A stretch of DNA of 64,000 nt from Lota lota (lineage: Eukaryota > Chordata > Actinopteri > Gadiformes > Lotidae): assembly GCA_026745465.1 (NCBI GenBank), contig JACYXH010000772.1, positions 9,714,616 through 9,778,615 on the forward strand, written 5' to 3'. Below the pieces are notes generated by a model, which ran no database searches, was not told the DNA's origin, and saw only the letters and a program-made list of their open reading frames with translations. Positions 34,805 through 48,433 of this stretch are shown here, piece by piece. Within the stretch, counting starts at the first letter, position 1, and each line of letters opens with the position of its first letter. Both the position numbers and the translations under genes were made by a program.

Positions 34805-37045
34805 ATCATTACTGTGACACTGGAATGAAAAAAAAGGCAAGGTTTTTCTCTCTTTTAGCTCTGGCTGGCTTTCGGTTTTTTTGGCTGCGTGCCAAAAGCT
34901 CCTGGTAACCTTTTTTTTTTAAGTGCACTCAAATCCATCCAAAAAGAAAAAAAATCCATGGCGGCTGGGTTTGGAGGTTTTTATTGATGGCATGGTTCCA
35001 GTGTGGCGCTGCGGGGGATTAAATGTGCTGCATTGTGCGTCTCGAGGTGGTGGGCATCTCCACGTCCCTGGGAACGACACGGAGACATCTGTATGGTTAA
35101 AGCCCTGCTAATCTCCTCGCTGTATTTGGGATAAGTGCTCATTGGGAGATATGGGTTTAAATACCACCGCAGGCCAAAGTATAGGCGGACATCTTAATCC
35201 AATTGTATTGTACCCCCAAGAAGAATGAAGCCTTTTTGAAGGGTGTTCCAACCCCCCAAATGCCAAATTTTGACAATGTTTTCGTAAACGGAATCCCCAA
35301 TATATGGTTTCACTGGGATGTATTTGCAATATTTTTCTGTGATTTTTTTATTTTTAGAATGGGTTATTTTATTTCGTTTGACATCAATCATGTCTTCTTC
35401 ATGTCTTCTTCATTAGTGAATGTGGTTGTTCTTGGTTCGTCACTAACTGATCTGGTTTAGGAAACACGGAGCTGTTTGTAGAAGATAATAGATGTATAAG
35501 TCTGTTTAGTAATGGTCTAATACTGTTAATCTCTAACCACATGTCTGGGGATGAACACAACAATGGAAAATTCAAGTAAAGGCACATCCATTTCACATAT
35601 TTAGGAGACGATAGTTGCTCGTTCTTTCCGGGAATGTATTAGTCTCTGGTTCGCCGTTTTACTGGCTTTCGTCAGAGAAGTTACAAGAAGGACCGTATGT
35701 TCTGGACATTCCTCAGCCATAGCCAACAGGCACTTAGCCTAATAAATTGTTAGTGTTGTTGCTACAGCTAATCACAACGTGTTTCCTAAAAATAAAATGG
35801 CAGGTTAAGATCACAGATACACCATTCTGAAAACAGCTGTGTGTCTTTCACTTCATCCATTTAGTGGTGGTCTGCGGTTTATTACTATGAGATAGAATCA
35901 GACTACATTGAGTATCGATCCATTCTGAAACTTATATTGCTTTTAATAGTATGGACTTAATAGAACACGACCGTTGATACGGCCAGTTTCACCTTTTAAG
36001 AGACGTACTCATCACACAGTATGTAAATAACGTAAACGCAGTCTATAATGACATTTAAATGAGTGTCCATTTATTTTTAGCAAGTGCTTCCAGGGCCCTG
36101 ATTCTATTGGCTAATTTTTGACTGTGTTCTCCTGACCAGACTAAAGGATGCGTGGATGAATATCCCTATTCACAGAAGATACTGGTTTCACAAAGACGGC
36201 GTTGTGTGCGGTGCTACAGGAGGAACTTGGCTCTCCTAAAAGAGTGCGGTGGCAATTCGTTGGGTCCCTGGGGACAGGAGCTGAGCTATACAGGCTCACA
36301 GAGACTCTGTTATTTTAGTGTTTCACCCCCACACCAAGGTTTTAAAAGTACTTTGGTTGAGAAAGGCACAGTTCAGGGATGACTGGCTTTTCTCAGGCTA
36401 GCCTTAATTTTAACAGCCTTTGGTTCTGGCTTGACAATAACCCAGGACATTAAATATATTAAATCATGTGTTAGTGATGTAGACCGCAAACTTCTCTTTA
36501 ACTTTCACTAATGTTAGAAATACTTATACTGTAATGTTATTTTGAGGAATTTACTTCATTCGTCTTTTCGTGAGTCTAAGATTAGTGAGATAGTAAAGAT
36601 GCTTTATTTCAATGGATCATGTAAGTGGAACATGTGTCAAACAAAATACGTTTACAATTTTAAGAAACATACAAATATGGTATCTTGTGTTTTACGTGCT
36701 TTCTGCTATAACCAACGGCCCCTGTCAGTCTGACAGAATAGCTGTAGTTTACTGTTGGTTTCTTAACAAGGTCACGCTGTTAAAGCGACAAAAGGCTGAA
36801 GAAAAGCATTCTTTGTCATAGTGCTTGTTTACAAAGCACAGGACGACACTATCTATTTATTTTTTTGAGAGGCACTTACACCTCCACTAATCATAATTAA
36901 ATAAACAAAAAACGAACATCTTCTCTGATGATGAATCCTATAGCTACTATGCACTCTGTCCAGTTGTTTTAGAAACTTGGTTGTGCAGCACTAAAGGTTT
37001 TAGCGGTCGCTCCAATATTGATTGTTAGCTTTGACTGTACTCAGC

Positions 37046-37098
37046 CTCACCTGTAAGCTGCTTTGGATAAAAGCGTCTGCATTTACTAAATGTAAAAA
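37046..37098 (+). mobile_element. Retroelement 3' tail fragment
   Basis: CTGTAAGCTGCTTTGGATAA followed by AAGCGTCTGC and a short A-rich end is the 3' tail shared by many fish SINEs and their partner LINEs. Confidence 0.6.
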
Positions 37099-39139
37099 TA
37101 CATTCGATTTGATGCCGGAACAACTTGGAAACATTTGAACAGGGTGAAGTTTTGGGCTGTGTGTAATAGTGTCCTGATAAACCCTTGAATGAGTGATAAG
37201 CAGCGTTTTGTGGTGAGCTGTGTCGATGTGAAGAGTGGATCTGGGGCACCGTCGTTTTCTGGTGAGACCTGCTTTCACCTTTTCTTTCACAAAATACAAG
37301 GTTTGCTGTTTTTCTGAACAAAATATTGTAGGGAGTTTTTGTGGAAGGAGAAAAATCCCACAAAAAATGAATTAAGTAGGACAGAAACTTGGCAAGATTC
37401 AGCTTGGTACATTCGTACTCACGCAGACTCGCATATCGCACAGAAAACGCATGCGTACGTGCACACGCACACTCTGTGTAATCGGAGGTCCTCATGGATC
37501 ATCTGTTGTATTAGAACCCCCACCCTCATTTGTTCATTCACTCATCACACACACACATACATCTTACACATATACACACACACATATGTATGGATCTGCG
37601 TACATATAGTGCACATGCATGAACTCGAGCAACATAAGACATGCATGCAAATTCACATGCAAATGCACACACACGTACACACACCTCTAATACCATACAT
37701 ATGAAGCAACTCGGCTCTGCCCTGCACATGCCTCATGTTTAATTCAGCAGTCAATGGGAGGGCTGAATCTTCCTTTGAAGATCTCTGCTAGTCTAGTCTC
37801 ATCGCGCTGTTACTGAGCCAACATGCTCCAAGGCAACACGCCGGTCTTCCTCCAGCAGTGCCTGGTCCAGCCCCCCCCCCCCCTCCACCCCCCCACCTCA
37901 TCCCCTGGCTGCTGTCATTGAGTCCCATTCTGGGGGTGGAGGAGGATGTACCTGTTCCCTCTCTCATGGCAACAGTGTTACTCCAGTGTTCTAACAAGCT
38001 TTGTTCTAACCAGCCACATTCTAACAAGCCTTACTTTAACAAGGTTGAAAGACCGCAATCAGCAAAGTTTAGCTGCAAGGAGCAGATCTTTGTTTTTTGT
38101 TTGCATTCATTGCAGCTCTGACTAACAGTTCTGACTGTTTATTGCAGCTTTGACTAACTCTTTGTATTCAGCGGGATGCGGTTTTGCTGTGACCGAGTAT
38201 CAAAGTGAAGTGTGAGTGATAAAAAACTGCTTGGTCGGCATGATTTTTCAAACGATCCGATTTCTACAGTCAGTGTGTGGGATTTTTCTCTTTCTTTCTT
38301 TCTCGGTTTGAATCATCTTCGTCGTCCGATGACTCAGAAGGAACCAAATACACCTTTCTGTTTCTGTGGTAACCGGATGCTTGTTCAAATTGATTTTCAA
38401 AAAGAGTCAGAGAGGTTTATTATGCCAAAAATATAGGTTCGCTTTTTTTCTTTTACTGTATTTTGTCAGTATTTCAACTTTAAATGTATGTATTCAGTTT
38501 TGGTCAATAAACGTCTTGCACTTGATTTTGTTGTTGCTGACAGGCAGCCAGATAGATTGAATAGATATTACAACCACATGTAGAACTACATACTACTTCA
38601 GCTCACCATTCACTATAGCTGCATTCCGGTAGGATAACAACCTAGTAATACAACACTGTATTGTAATACCATAATACGGCCAGAGAGTATTGCTTCTGTG
38701 CTTTTGTTTAGTTCCAAATCATCCATCAAGCGTTGTCAACTCAACACATGGTAGTAGTGAGGTATATTGCTCTGTTATGAGTTGTAATACAACCTAGTTT
38801 TGTAAGCACATTTGTCAGAGCATTGTGTGCTATTGGGTTTTATTCCACTGAAATGATTGAACTCAACACAGTAATAGCAAAGTATATTTTTCGGTTGATA
38901 GTTGTTTTGTAATACAGTAATAGAATACAGCATTGTAATACGTGAATTGGTATCTGTGCCGTTATACCATATCGAACAAGTGATATTGAACTCCACACGG
39001 TAGGATTGTGTGTTTCTGTGTATTCTGATTACGGATGTGAGTTTGGTGGCGTGTGGGGCCCTGACCTCTGATCGACCCCAGTGTCAGCAGTACAAAGTGC
39101 TTTCACAGGGGCCTGCAGGAGGTATCTATTCATGCCTGG

Positions 39140-39372
39140 AGCTGCTACTCCTCCTGTTGCTCCTCTTACTTCTCCTCCTGTTCAGAGAGAGACTGCTCCT
39201 CCTTTAAGTCCTCCTCCTGCTCAGAGAGTACTTCTCCATCTGCTCCTCCTGTTGAGAGAGTACTGCTCCTCCTTCTCCCCCTCCTCCTGTGGAGAGAGAG
39301 ACTTCTCCTCCTGTTCAGAGTACTGCGCCTCCTTCTCCTGTTCAGAGAGTACTGCGCCTCCTCCTCTTCCTA
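39140..39372. repeat. About 30-bp minisatellite (CTCCTCCTGTTCAGAGAGTA)
   Basis: Seven or so copies combining CTCCTCCTG with TTCAGAGAGTACTG-type words. Confidence 0.85.
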
Positions 39373-40628
39373 CTGGATCAGGTTTTTCCTGCTTGACGTC
39401 AGCAGAGGGATGCATGGATAAGGAGGTGAATGGGGGATGGGGGTGAATGGGGGTTTGTGTGTGGAGTGTGTGTTTGCGAGTGAGTGTGTCAGTTTGTGTG
39501 TGTGTGAGTGTGAGCGTCTTGTTTCTGTGAGAGGGTATGAATGTGTGGGTTGTGCATTGATATGCGTTTGTCATGTATGAGGATGTGTGTGGAGTATTTG
39601 TGTGTGTGTGTGTGTGCATTTTTTATCCATGCTTGTGTGTGCATGCGTATGTTTGTGCTGTGTTTATGTGCATGTGTGTGTGTTTATGTGCATGCATGTC
39701 TAAGATTTCATCCGTAACTGCATGCATGTGCATGTGTGTGTGTGTGTGTTTGTGCATGCGTGGGTGTGTGCTCTTGTCCTTCTGTATCTTTCCACCAGTG
39801 TTTTGCTGGCCGGTGCTGAAACCCGATCTCTGTGGGAACTGGCGTGATGTGCAGGTGTGTGCGTCTCGCAGCAGCGGTGGGTGGATCCAGCAGATAAACT
39901 GCTGCACCACAAACTTCCACACAAACAACACTTCTGTTTTCCTGACTGGGCCATCGATGGAGAGACCTTGGTAGAAAGACTAGAGACTCTCTCTCTCTCT
40001 CTGTGTCTCTGTCTCTCTGTCTCTGTCTCTGTCTGGTCTCAGTGTCACACACACACACACTCTTATGGAGGAACACATTAACAAAAAATGGTTAAGACTG
40101 GAAAGATTCACCATAGAACACTATGTGCTGCTTCTGAGATCTAACATTCAAAGAAATGGGAATGAGATTAACTGCATGAATCACATCGATGAGCTTGTGA
40201 AGAAACTCTTCTTTAACTCTTGGGCTCTAAGCGGTTTTCTGCAGAATGACATCACATTAAGAGTGATGGAGGAGAGAAAGGGAGGGAGGAGAGATGAGTA
40301 GGCGTGGTAATTACGTCATATACCGTAACGGTCGAGAGGTTACAGATGACAGCAAAATGTTATGAAAGTGGTGACCTCCCGCCAACCCACTCTCACTGCT
40401 GCCTTGCTCATTGCTTTGAGGGAACACAACTAGCACTACAAGGCAATTCCCTCTTTCAGTTCTCTCTCTCTCTCTTGCTCTCTCTCTATCTCTCCGTCTC
40501 TTTCTCTCTTCCCCTGGGCCTAAGCACTGACAACTAGACCCCCCCCCCCCCCCTCCTCCCCTGGCTGCTGTCCTTGACTCCCATTCGGGTGGTGCAGGGG
40601 GACAACACAACTTGCTCTGAAAGGCCAT

Positions 40629-40741
<113 letters not shown>

Positions 40742-40758
40742 CAATGTCTGCACCATGC

Positions 40759-40865
40759 TCGTAGGTATCCTTTAGAAAGATGCCCTAAACCTTTCCTGCT
40801 CCTTAATGACCTTTACCTGTATTCACTGTCAGTTGCTTTGGATAAAACCATCGACCAAATAGCAC
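40759..40865 (+). mobile_element. tRNA-derived SINE copy (3' half)
   Basis: GTAGGTATCCTTTAGAAAGA, CTTTCCTGCTCCTTAATGAC, CTGTATTCACTGTCAGTTGC and TTTGGATAAAACCATCGACC follow the order of the full copies. The 5' half has been replaced by the adjacent TC array. Confidence 0.75.
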
Positions 40866-41369
40866 GTTGTGATAGTAAGGTCCTCCATGACCCCGACCAA
40901 ACACAGTTTCAGGTCCACATCTAAAAGTGAAGTGCAGTTTTTGTGACGAAAGCCATGCAAGGCAGTCACCTCCCTCTGCCTTGCTCGAGGGCAGGGCATG
41001 ATGGCTGGTTTGCAGGGGTTTTGAAGGGAGAAAAGACCCTTCTCCCTGGGGTCTCCCATGGGACTCCCAGGGGTCGCTGCCCGGTGCAGGAAATGAGAAA
41101 GTGGGCTCCTTGTGTCACTGCCACCCTCTACTCCTCCTCCCCCTCCTCCTTGGAGTAGGGGGGGTAAGGCGGAGGGGTGAAGTAGAGGGTTGAGACGGGT
41201 GGGTGGGGGTGAGGTGGGATTGGGGGAGGCCCTCTGCTAGATCAGGGTTCATGTTTACATTACAGCTCAGGAAACTTCTCAGGGCCCGGCCAATATGCCC
41301 CGGTTCCCAGGCCCCGAAGCTGCAGAGAGAGAGAGTTAGAGTGAGAGAGTGAGAGAGAGAGAGAGAGAC

Positions 41370-41583
41370 ACTCTACTTTTCCTTACTCTCCTCTCTTCTC
41401 CTTTCTTCCTTTCCTGCTCTCTTTTTTCCCTTTCCTTTCCTCTCCTCTTTTCTTTCCTTTTCCCCGTATCCATTACTCTCTTCCTCTCCCCTCCTCTTCC
41501 TTTTCTCTAGTCTCTTCTCCCTTCTTCCTTCTTTCCTCTCCTCTCCTCCCCTCTTCTTTCCTTTCCCCCCCCCCCCCCCCCCC
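41370..41583. repeat. Polypyrimidine tract ending in poly-C (19 nt)
   Basis: About 200 bp of CTTTCC/TCTCCT words, almost purine-free, ending with C at 41565-41583. Confidence 0.85.
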
Positions 41584-42038
41584 ATTCCTCCCTCCTCCTC
41601 CCTTTAAGTCACAGTTCAACTCCATTTGCATTGTGGTCATTCCCTGCTCTTTTGTTTAGTGGAGTTAGAGGGGACAGCATAGTTTGTAATCGGATATTAA
41701 TACAATAATGAATGTTCAAGTGTGACAGTTTGGGGCCACAGAATGCGGAGTTCATGTGGTTTGTGTTTACATATATGTGGATGTGATGTTGTTGCTACTG
41801 CCTTAGCAAACGGTTGTCACGGACAGATCATTTAGCAACAAAGACAAAAGAAAAACATACATTATTCATGGGATAGTGTTTTTTTTTTTTTACTTGACAG
41901 CGGCACCCTCTTCAGATTTTCCCTTGTCAAGGAAGTTGTCGAATTTGCATATTTCCCTTATTTTTTTGCTTAACAGCGAAAGAAAATCCTATCTGCCAGA
42001 AAAACTGAAGGTGGAACACTGAACTATTCTGCCACTTC

Positions 42039-42216
<178 letters not shown>

Positions 42217-42289
42217 CTTTCTCCTGCTCCACAATCTGCATCTGATACGGGCCTTTGGGTCTGAAACACAGATGGTCTTTTGTGCACTA

Positions 42290-42505
42290 TATGTTGTAAC
42301 GTGCACTTACTGTTACATGCATTAGTGGTTGTAACGTGCACTAACAGTATAAAGGTGCACTGTTACATGCGGTTGCAACATTAGTGGTTGTAACGTGCAC
42401 GCTAACTGTTTCGCACACTAGCAGTTGTAATGTGGACTAGCTGTTGTAACATGTACTAGCCGTTGTAAGGTGCAATGGCTGTAACGTGCACTAACACTAG
42501 CTGTG
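42290..42505. repeat. About 22-bp minisatellite (GTTGTAACGTGCACTAACAG)
   Basis: Some nine diverged units of TAGTGGTTGTAACGTGCACT type. Confidence 0.82.
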
Positions 42506-42820
42506 GTGAAGTCACAATTCTAGATGTATCTACTCTACTCTTCTCTCTCACTCTCTGTCTCTCACTCTGTCACACTCTCTGTCTCTCACTCTGTCACACT
42601 CTCTTTCTCCCCCTGTCCTTGTCTCTCTGTCTTTCTCTTTCTCTTTCGCTCTCTCTCTCTCTCATGTTACCTCAGTAGGGTGAGAGTTTAAGGGGAAACC
42701 TGATCAGTTTCGAATGCAGACTCGCCTTGTTGACTACCACATACACACACACACTTTGGTTTAACATGTGTGTGTGTGAGGGGGGAGCAGTACACTACTG
42801 TGAGTGTACTGCAAGTGTAG

Positions 42821-42841
42821 TACTACTACTACTACTACTAC

Positions 42842-42902
<61 letters not shown>
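42821..42902. repeat. (TAC)7-(TAG)20 self-complementary trinucleotide array
   Basis: Seven TAC units (42821-42841) meet twenty TAG units (42842-42902). The two halves are reverse complements across CTACTAGTAG, so the array can fold into a hairpin. Confidence 0.95.
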
Positions 42903-42903
<1 letters not shown>

Positions 42904-43901
42904 TTAAGTGTTTTCAAATTTATTAAATTGATTATTAAAACAGTTGCTTACTTTCTCACTCTCATCTAGAGAGAGAGAGAGAGAAAATACATGGTGAAAG
43001 AGTGAGAAACAAAACGAGAAGAGTATAGAAAGAGAAGGAAAAATAGGTAGAGGGTGACAAAAAGAGGAGAGAGAGTGAGAGAGGAAGAAAGAAAATAAAG
43101 TATGAGGAGAGGGAAAAAGGGAGAGTGAAGAGAGCATTCCTTTCTCTCTCGCCCACTCCCTCCCTCCCCTCCCAGGTTCCTTTCCCCTTGTCTTTTTTTA
43201 GCCTCTATTGGATGTTGTCGGCCACATCCGGCAACAAAGGCAGGCTTATGAAGCCCCGGCCCTAACAACCAGCTCTGTGTTGTGGGGGAACAGAGCCAGC
43301 CCACCCCTGGTAAGGCTGCCCCTCCGGCTGCCTACAGCACCCAGCGGCAGGGCCCGCACGGGGGGTGGGGTGGGGGGATTAACCTGGATCTGTTCCCCCC
43401 TGAAAAATGAAGAAACTGAGGATTCGGCATCCCAAAACATTGAGGAATGTTTGAGGTTGAATTTCTGTTGTGTTACTGGACTGAGTGTTCATTGATCATT
43501 TTAGAATGTAGTGACATACTTCAGTTCCACTGTAAAGACAAGTGACAGTTGCGAACCAGTTAAGATATGTCAAGGTATCCCATAATAATGTTGAGGTACA
43601 AATTTAGGTGGTTGATGTTTTCAGTGTTAAATCATATGGTATCATTTAATTAGCTTTCAAAGGCTGGTGTACTCACACCAGAGAAAATAAATGGACATGT
43701 TTCCTTTTCATAAATTGTAATATGTTAACGTGTAATTTATATATGACAAACAGTATCAAGATGCTATCAAGTATCAAGACTCTCTCACTGTCCAGTGAGA
43801 GAGTCTTGCTAGCTTAGCGGTGGAAGCTACGGAATGCTAGCTGGCTAATCTGTACCATGCACGTACACCCGACATCACATCCCTTCCTGGGCTGGTAGCG
43901 T

Positions 43902-44035
<134 letters not shown>

Positions 44036-44829
44036 GCGTGCTCACGCACACACACAGCTAGGTGTAGTTCAATGTGACAGCAGTATGGTGTGGTTGTCAT
44101 ATTCAGTTGACACCAGAGCCAGATGTCCTCTTTGTTTGAGGGTCGCTACACATGGCGCTTTATAACTCAACATAGCTCCTTATTACGCATGCACACGCAC
44201 ACACATAAACACACACACACATACACGTAGAGAATCACACACATTCAACACGCAGAGACACACACACAAGCATTACATACCCAAGTATTGAACTCACAGA
44301 TACACACAGGGACTCATTAAACATACAGAAACACAGAGATACACACACACACACACACACACAGCTAGATACATTGAACACATGGAGAGATGTAGATGCA
44401 CACCACACACACACACATCAAATACACAGAGAGGCACATACAGAGACACACATGCGTACACACACACATTAAACACAGAGACGCACACACGCAGTGACAG
44501 AAGTAGGCCACTAAATGATGAGGGATGACCTTGAGCACATGCTGCGTCTCTACGCTCACACGTAGCGCGCACATGTAAAGTCCTACCACTGTTTTATCAA
44601 TCTAAAAACACACCCTACGCTGCTCTCTGATCCCTCCCCCTGCCCCCCCCGCTCCCGGTGAATCTGCGGGAGGAGATTGATAGCCGTGTAATCCCGCTTC
44701 CGACTCCCGGCGCCTCACCCCGCGCTCCCGCTGCACAAATCTGCCAATTTATTTCCCCGCTAACCTTCGCGGGCCTTGCTGCTTTCATCCTGCGGTGTGT
44801 CTGCTATCTGTACGGATGGAGGGGAGAGA

Positions 44830-44908
44830 GGGGGGGGGGGGGGGGGGGGGAGGAGGAGAGAAAGAGAGGGGAAAAAGAGAGAGGGGGCGGAGGCTGACCA
44901 GAGCCAGC

Positions 44909-44940
<32 letters not shown>
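44830..44940. repeat. Poly-G (21) and poly-C (31) facing each other
   Basis: G run 44830-44850 and C run 44910-44940 are separated by 59 nt of purine-rich DNA. They are complementary and could pair. Confidence 0.93.
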
Positions 44941-44943
<3 letters not shown>

Positions 44944-45227
44944 CAGATCTCACCCCTCCTGTGATGGTTACCAGATGGCCTGGTTTGCCCTGCTGGAGCC
45001 CTCTGGGTGGGTGGGGGCTCTGTGGTGGTTTATTAAGGTTTATTAAAGTAGCGTAGGACATCAAATAGCCAGTTTGTCTTATTGACAACGATGTCCCCTG
45101 TTAAAGCTACAGTGTTGTCCTGCTGCTTTTTGTCCTTAGTGTTCTTGTCTGTCTAGTGAGCAGCAGAGGTGTGATGTACATTCAGTGCTGTTGACTTGTT
45201 TCGGTTTTTAATCCATTCACCTTTTCT

Positions 45228-45350
45228 TGTATCCAAAGCGATTTGCAGTAAATTGTTTTAGATATGAGAAGCATGTAGGGGTAGACCAGTAGACATTAGG
45301 CATCGAACCCAGTACCTTTCGGCTGGGAGTCAAACACGCTGCTGAGTACA
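45228..45350 (-). mobile_element. tRNA-derived SINE copy, reverse
   Basis: Minus strand: TCCCAGCCGAAAGGTACTGG, GGTTCGATGCC (B box), TAATGTCTACTGGTCTACCC, and a GCTTTGGATACAAGAAAAGG tail. Confidence 0.75.
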
Positions 45351-45435
45351 GGAACAATAAAAAGTCTTAACCTGTACGACATCAGAGGTGTTGTCCAGAT
45401 AGAGATGATAGTTTTACTTGCCTGTAGCAAAAAAG

Positions 45436-45562
45436 ACCCCAAAAGGTTCTGGGTTCGATCCTCAGTGTTTGCAGTCCAACCTTTAAGGATCCAAGAGCAA
45501 GATGACTCCTTAATGATCTGTATCTGAATTCACTGTCAAGTCACTTTAGATGAAAGTCACTG
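45436..45562 (+). mobile_element. tRNA-derived SINE copy
   Basis: CCAAAAGGTTCTGGGTTCGA with a consensus B box, then TTTAAGGATCCAAGAGCAAG, CTCCTTAATGATCTGTATCT and the GAATTCACTGTCAAGTCACT tail. It lies head to head with the reverse copy at 45228. Confidence 0.8.
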
Positions 45563-46237
45563 CTGAATTTAATAGTACAAGACAACTACTGTCATGTAGC
45601 AAGAATGTCATGTAGTGGAACAATGGCCGTTTTGTTTTAGAAAATTGGTCATTCATCTGTCACCTAATCACAGTCTTCACTCACAATCTGGAATCCAATG
45701 TTAAACATCTCAAAGAGGCACTAGACCGCCAAATGGGTTTTCTGGTGTTTATGTGATGACTCTCTCTTACAAGGTTTAAAGTTGGAGGGGTTGTGTCACC
45801 CAGTCTTAAATGGAGATTATTCAAACAGCATTCAAGTCACCAAAGTTGATGAATATTTTATAATAGATAAGGATATGTTTTTCCTATATGCCCTGTTAGT
45901 TATGGACATTGTATACTCTAAAACCATACAGAAGGTGTACATTTCAAAAAGGCGCCGGTGGAAGTTGCTGGCGATGGTCTTTTACGCGCGCGCTTCCCAG
46001 GTGTGTCATGGGAAAGTAATTTTTGCGGACACCGGTAGATTACCTGGGAGCGGTCCTGGGTTGTCCAACCAGCTGAGACATGTCAAATAAAAAGAGCTAT
46101 AGCGCCGTTCTCAAGGAACTGTCGGATCACAGGACCCGCGGCCTGCCTGCTGAAACACGCTCACAGACACTGGTGCTGCCCGGGTTTAGAACCTCCAACA
46201 CACTGCAACTATCACTGTTTACTATTACTGTCACACT

Positions 46238-46328
46238 TTGTACAAAGAGACTTATAGTGAATTCAGATACAGCTTATGAATGAATAGGTAGGGGTTTAGG
46301 TATCTTAGCTCAAGGATGCCTACTTGTT
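46238..46328 (-). mobile_element. tRNA-derived SINE copy, reverse, fragment
   Basis: Minus strand: GTAGGCATCCTTGAGCTAAG, CCTACCTATTCATTCATAAG and CTGTATCTGAATTCACTATA. Confidence 0.68.
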
Positions 46329-46369
46329 AGTTGTCATAGCACTAGCGCTTGTTTACTATGCACTATTTG

Positions 46370-46475
46370 GTCATTTAGCCAGTGCTTCAAAGCAACTCGT
46401 CAATAGAGATACAAGTCTTTAATCATCTTTGCTCAAGGATGACTCAGGACATGGGGGATTGAACCCAGAATAGTT
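46370..46475 (-). mobile_element. tRNA-derived SINE copy, reverse, fragment
   Basis: Minus strand: CTGGGTTCAATCCCCCATGT, AGTCATCCTTGAGCAAAGAT and a GCTTTGAAGCACTGGCTAAA tail. Confidence 0.65.
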
Positions 46476-46494
46476 TTCTTTGTCTTTTTACTAT

Positions 46495-46680
46495 GTAGTC
46501 ATTTGGAATACATTTTTATCTAAAGAGTCTTACAGTGAAAGACATGTTAAGTTAAGGTTAAGGTGCATGTATGGGCTGGGGCATCTCAGCTAAAGGGTGC
46601 CTAAAGGTTGAGCTGAGGACGTTGGGGGATCGAACACAGAACCGTTCAGCTGGGAGTCAAAAACCCTGTCACCACTACTA
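46495..46680 (-). mobile_element. tRNA-derived SINE copy, reverse
   Basis: Minus strand: CTCCCAGCTGAACGGTTCTG, a degenerate B box, TTTAGGCACCCTTTAGCTGA and a TTTCACTGTAAGACTCTTTA tail. It is the third copy in the same direction within 450 bp. Confidence 0.72.
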
Positions 46681-47277
46681 AGTTATTTCACAGTGCCTTC
46701 TGAAACTAGACAGGGTCGTAGTTTTAATAGGGTAATAATGTGGGATCTCGTGTGATGTTGTGAAGCGCTGTGTTTTCCCTGATCTCAGCCCATATCGCTA
46801 CCATGAAGTGGTTCTATTTTGGGATCTGTGTCGGACTGTTCTAGAATGACTGTTCTTCATCCTCAAATCCACATCACTAACGATAGTCTACCCTGATGTT
46901 TCTTTTGTGAGCCGAACGGATGCTAACACTGCAGTGACACCATTTTATCCACATATTGAGACACAATGGCCAAAATAATATTTTATATATTATATTTAAT
47001 TTTCACCAACCGCCATCAAAACAAATCATTGTCATCATTGTCTCTGCACTGGCAAGTGGATATTTGCATTTTAGTTTATTTAGATAGACTATATTTAACA
47101 TACCTAAGTCGGATCCTGTATAAATCGTTACTGCTAGTTTCTCCGTTTGTTTGTGCAGTAGCTCAGCTCGATTGACTCTCCGCTATAATCCGACTACGGA
47201 CCATTGCCAGCCAGAAAGGCGGAAAACTGCGCAGCACTAAAGATATTTATACATTTGTTTATTTATTTGTTATTTGT

Positions 47278-47390
47278 TTGTCTTACGCGGACGATGTTAT
47301 CTTATTAATGTCTGGCAGTAAAGATATTACCATGGTGGGATACAGAGCAAGGCTGATGATTTATGATGAGGGCCTCATATTTAAATGCCA
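47278..47390 (+). pseudogene. Possible reverse transcriptase scrap (YADD motif)
   Basis: The frame beginning TCTTACGCGGACGATGTTAT reads SYADDVILLMSGSKDI and then MIYDEGLIFKC before entering a CA array. Y-A-D-D followed by hydrophobic residues is the catalytic core of non-LTR reverse transcriptases, and a Y...G..F/N..K pattern about 20 residues later is typical. Only about 37 residues remain and no other LINE domain is seen nearby. It may be chance. Confidence 0.35.
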
Positions 47391-47404
47391 CACACACACA
47401 CACA

Positions 47405-47444
<40 letters not shown>

Positions 47445-48079
47445 CACACGGCGCACACAGTCAGACTCGCACACACATGCACACACTCAGACTCACACGC
47501 ATCAACACACACACAAATACACATACACATATTCTCTCTTTCTTATAATGGTTGAATTTGTTTGACTAATCTTTCTGTGTGTGTGTGCCTGTGTGTTTTT
47601 ACAAGATGAACATGACTTAATTTTTTTTCAAGCAGTTAGCTCCCCCAAGCTGTCTTTGCTGGCTTTCTTATTTATTTAAACCACTGAGTTTGGGTTTTCC
47701 TGGCGTTATCATGTTCCTGATGTGTGTGTGTGTGTGAGCGCCAGCCCTGGACAGACCATATTAGGGATGTCAGAACTGATAGAGCGGAGGGGGTTCACCC
47801 CAGCATCCTGTTGTCTTATGTCCTATTTTTTTTTCGTTGGTCCTAGTATTCAAAGCATCGATTTTTATGTTTCTTCATTTGCAGAAACGATTTGCGCCCT
47901 TCAAACATGTGGGCGTGTTGAAAATATCTGTGTCTAATGATCTCCTGTCAGTGTCATTTAACTGAAATTAAAATAAAGTAACTCTACTGCAAAATATACC
48001 AAAACACACAGTAGGTGTGTTTTCCTTCTGCGTCTTTGCCATGTTGTGTCAGTTATTGTGTTGTCTGGACGCTGTAAGC

Positions 48080-48433
<354 letters not shown>

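Noticed and set aside
45782..46090. 102-codon + strand frame
   Set aside because: Mixed composition but no recognisable motif; it lies between SINE copies and is probably chance.
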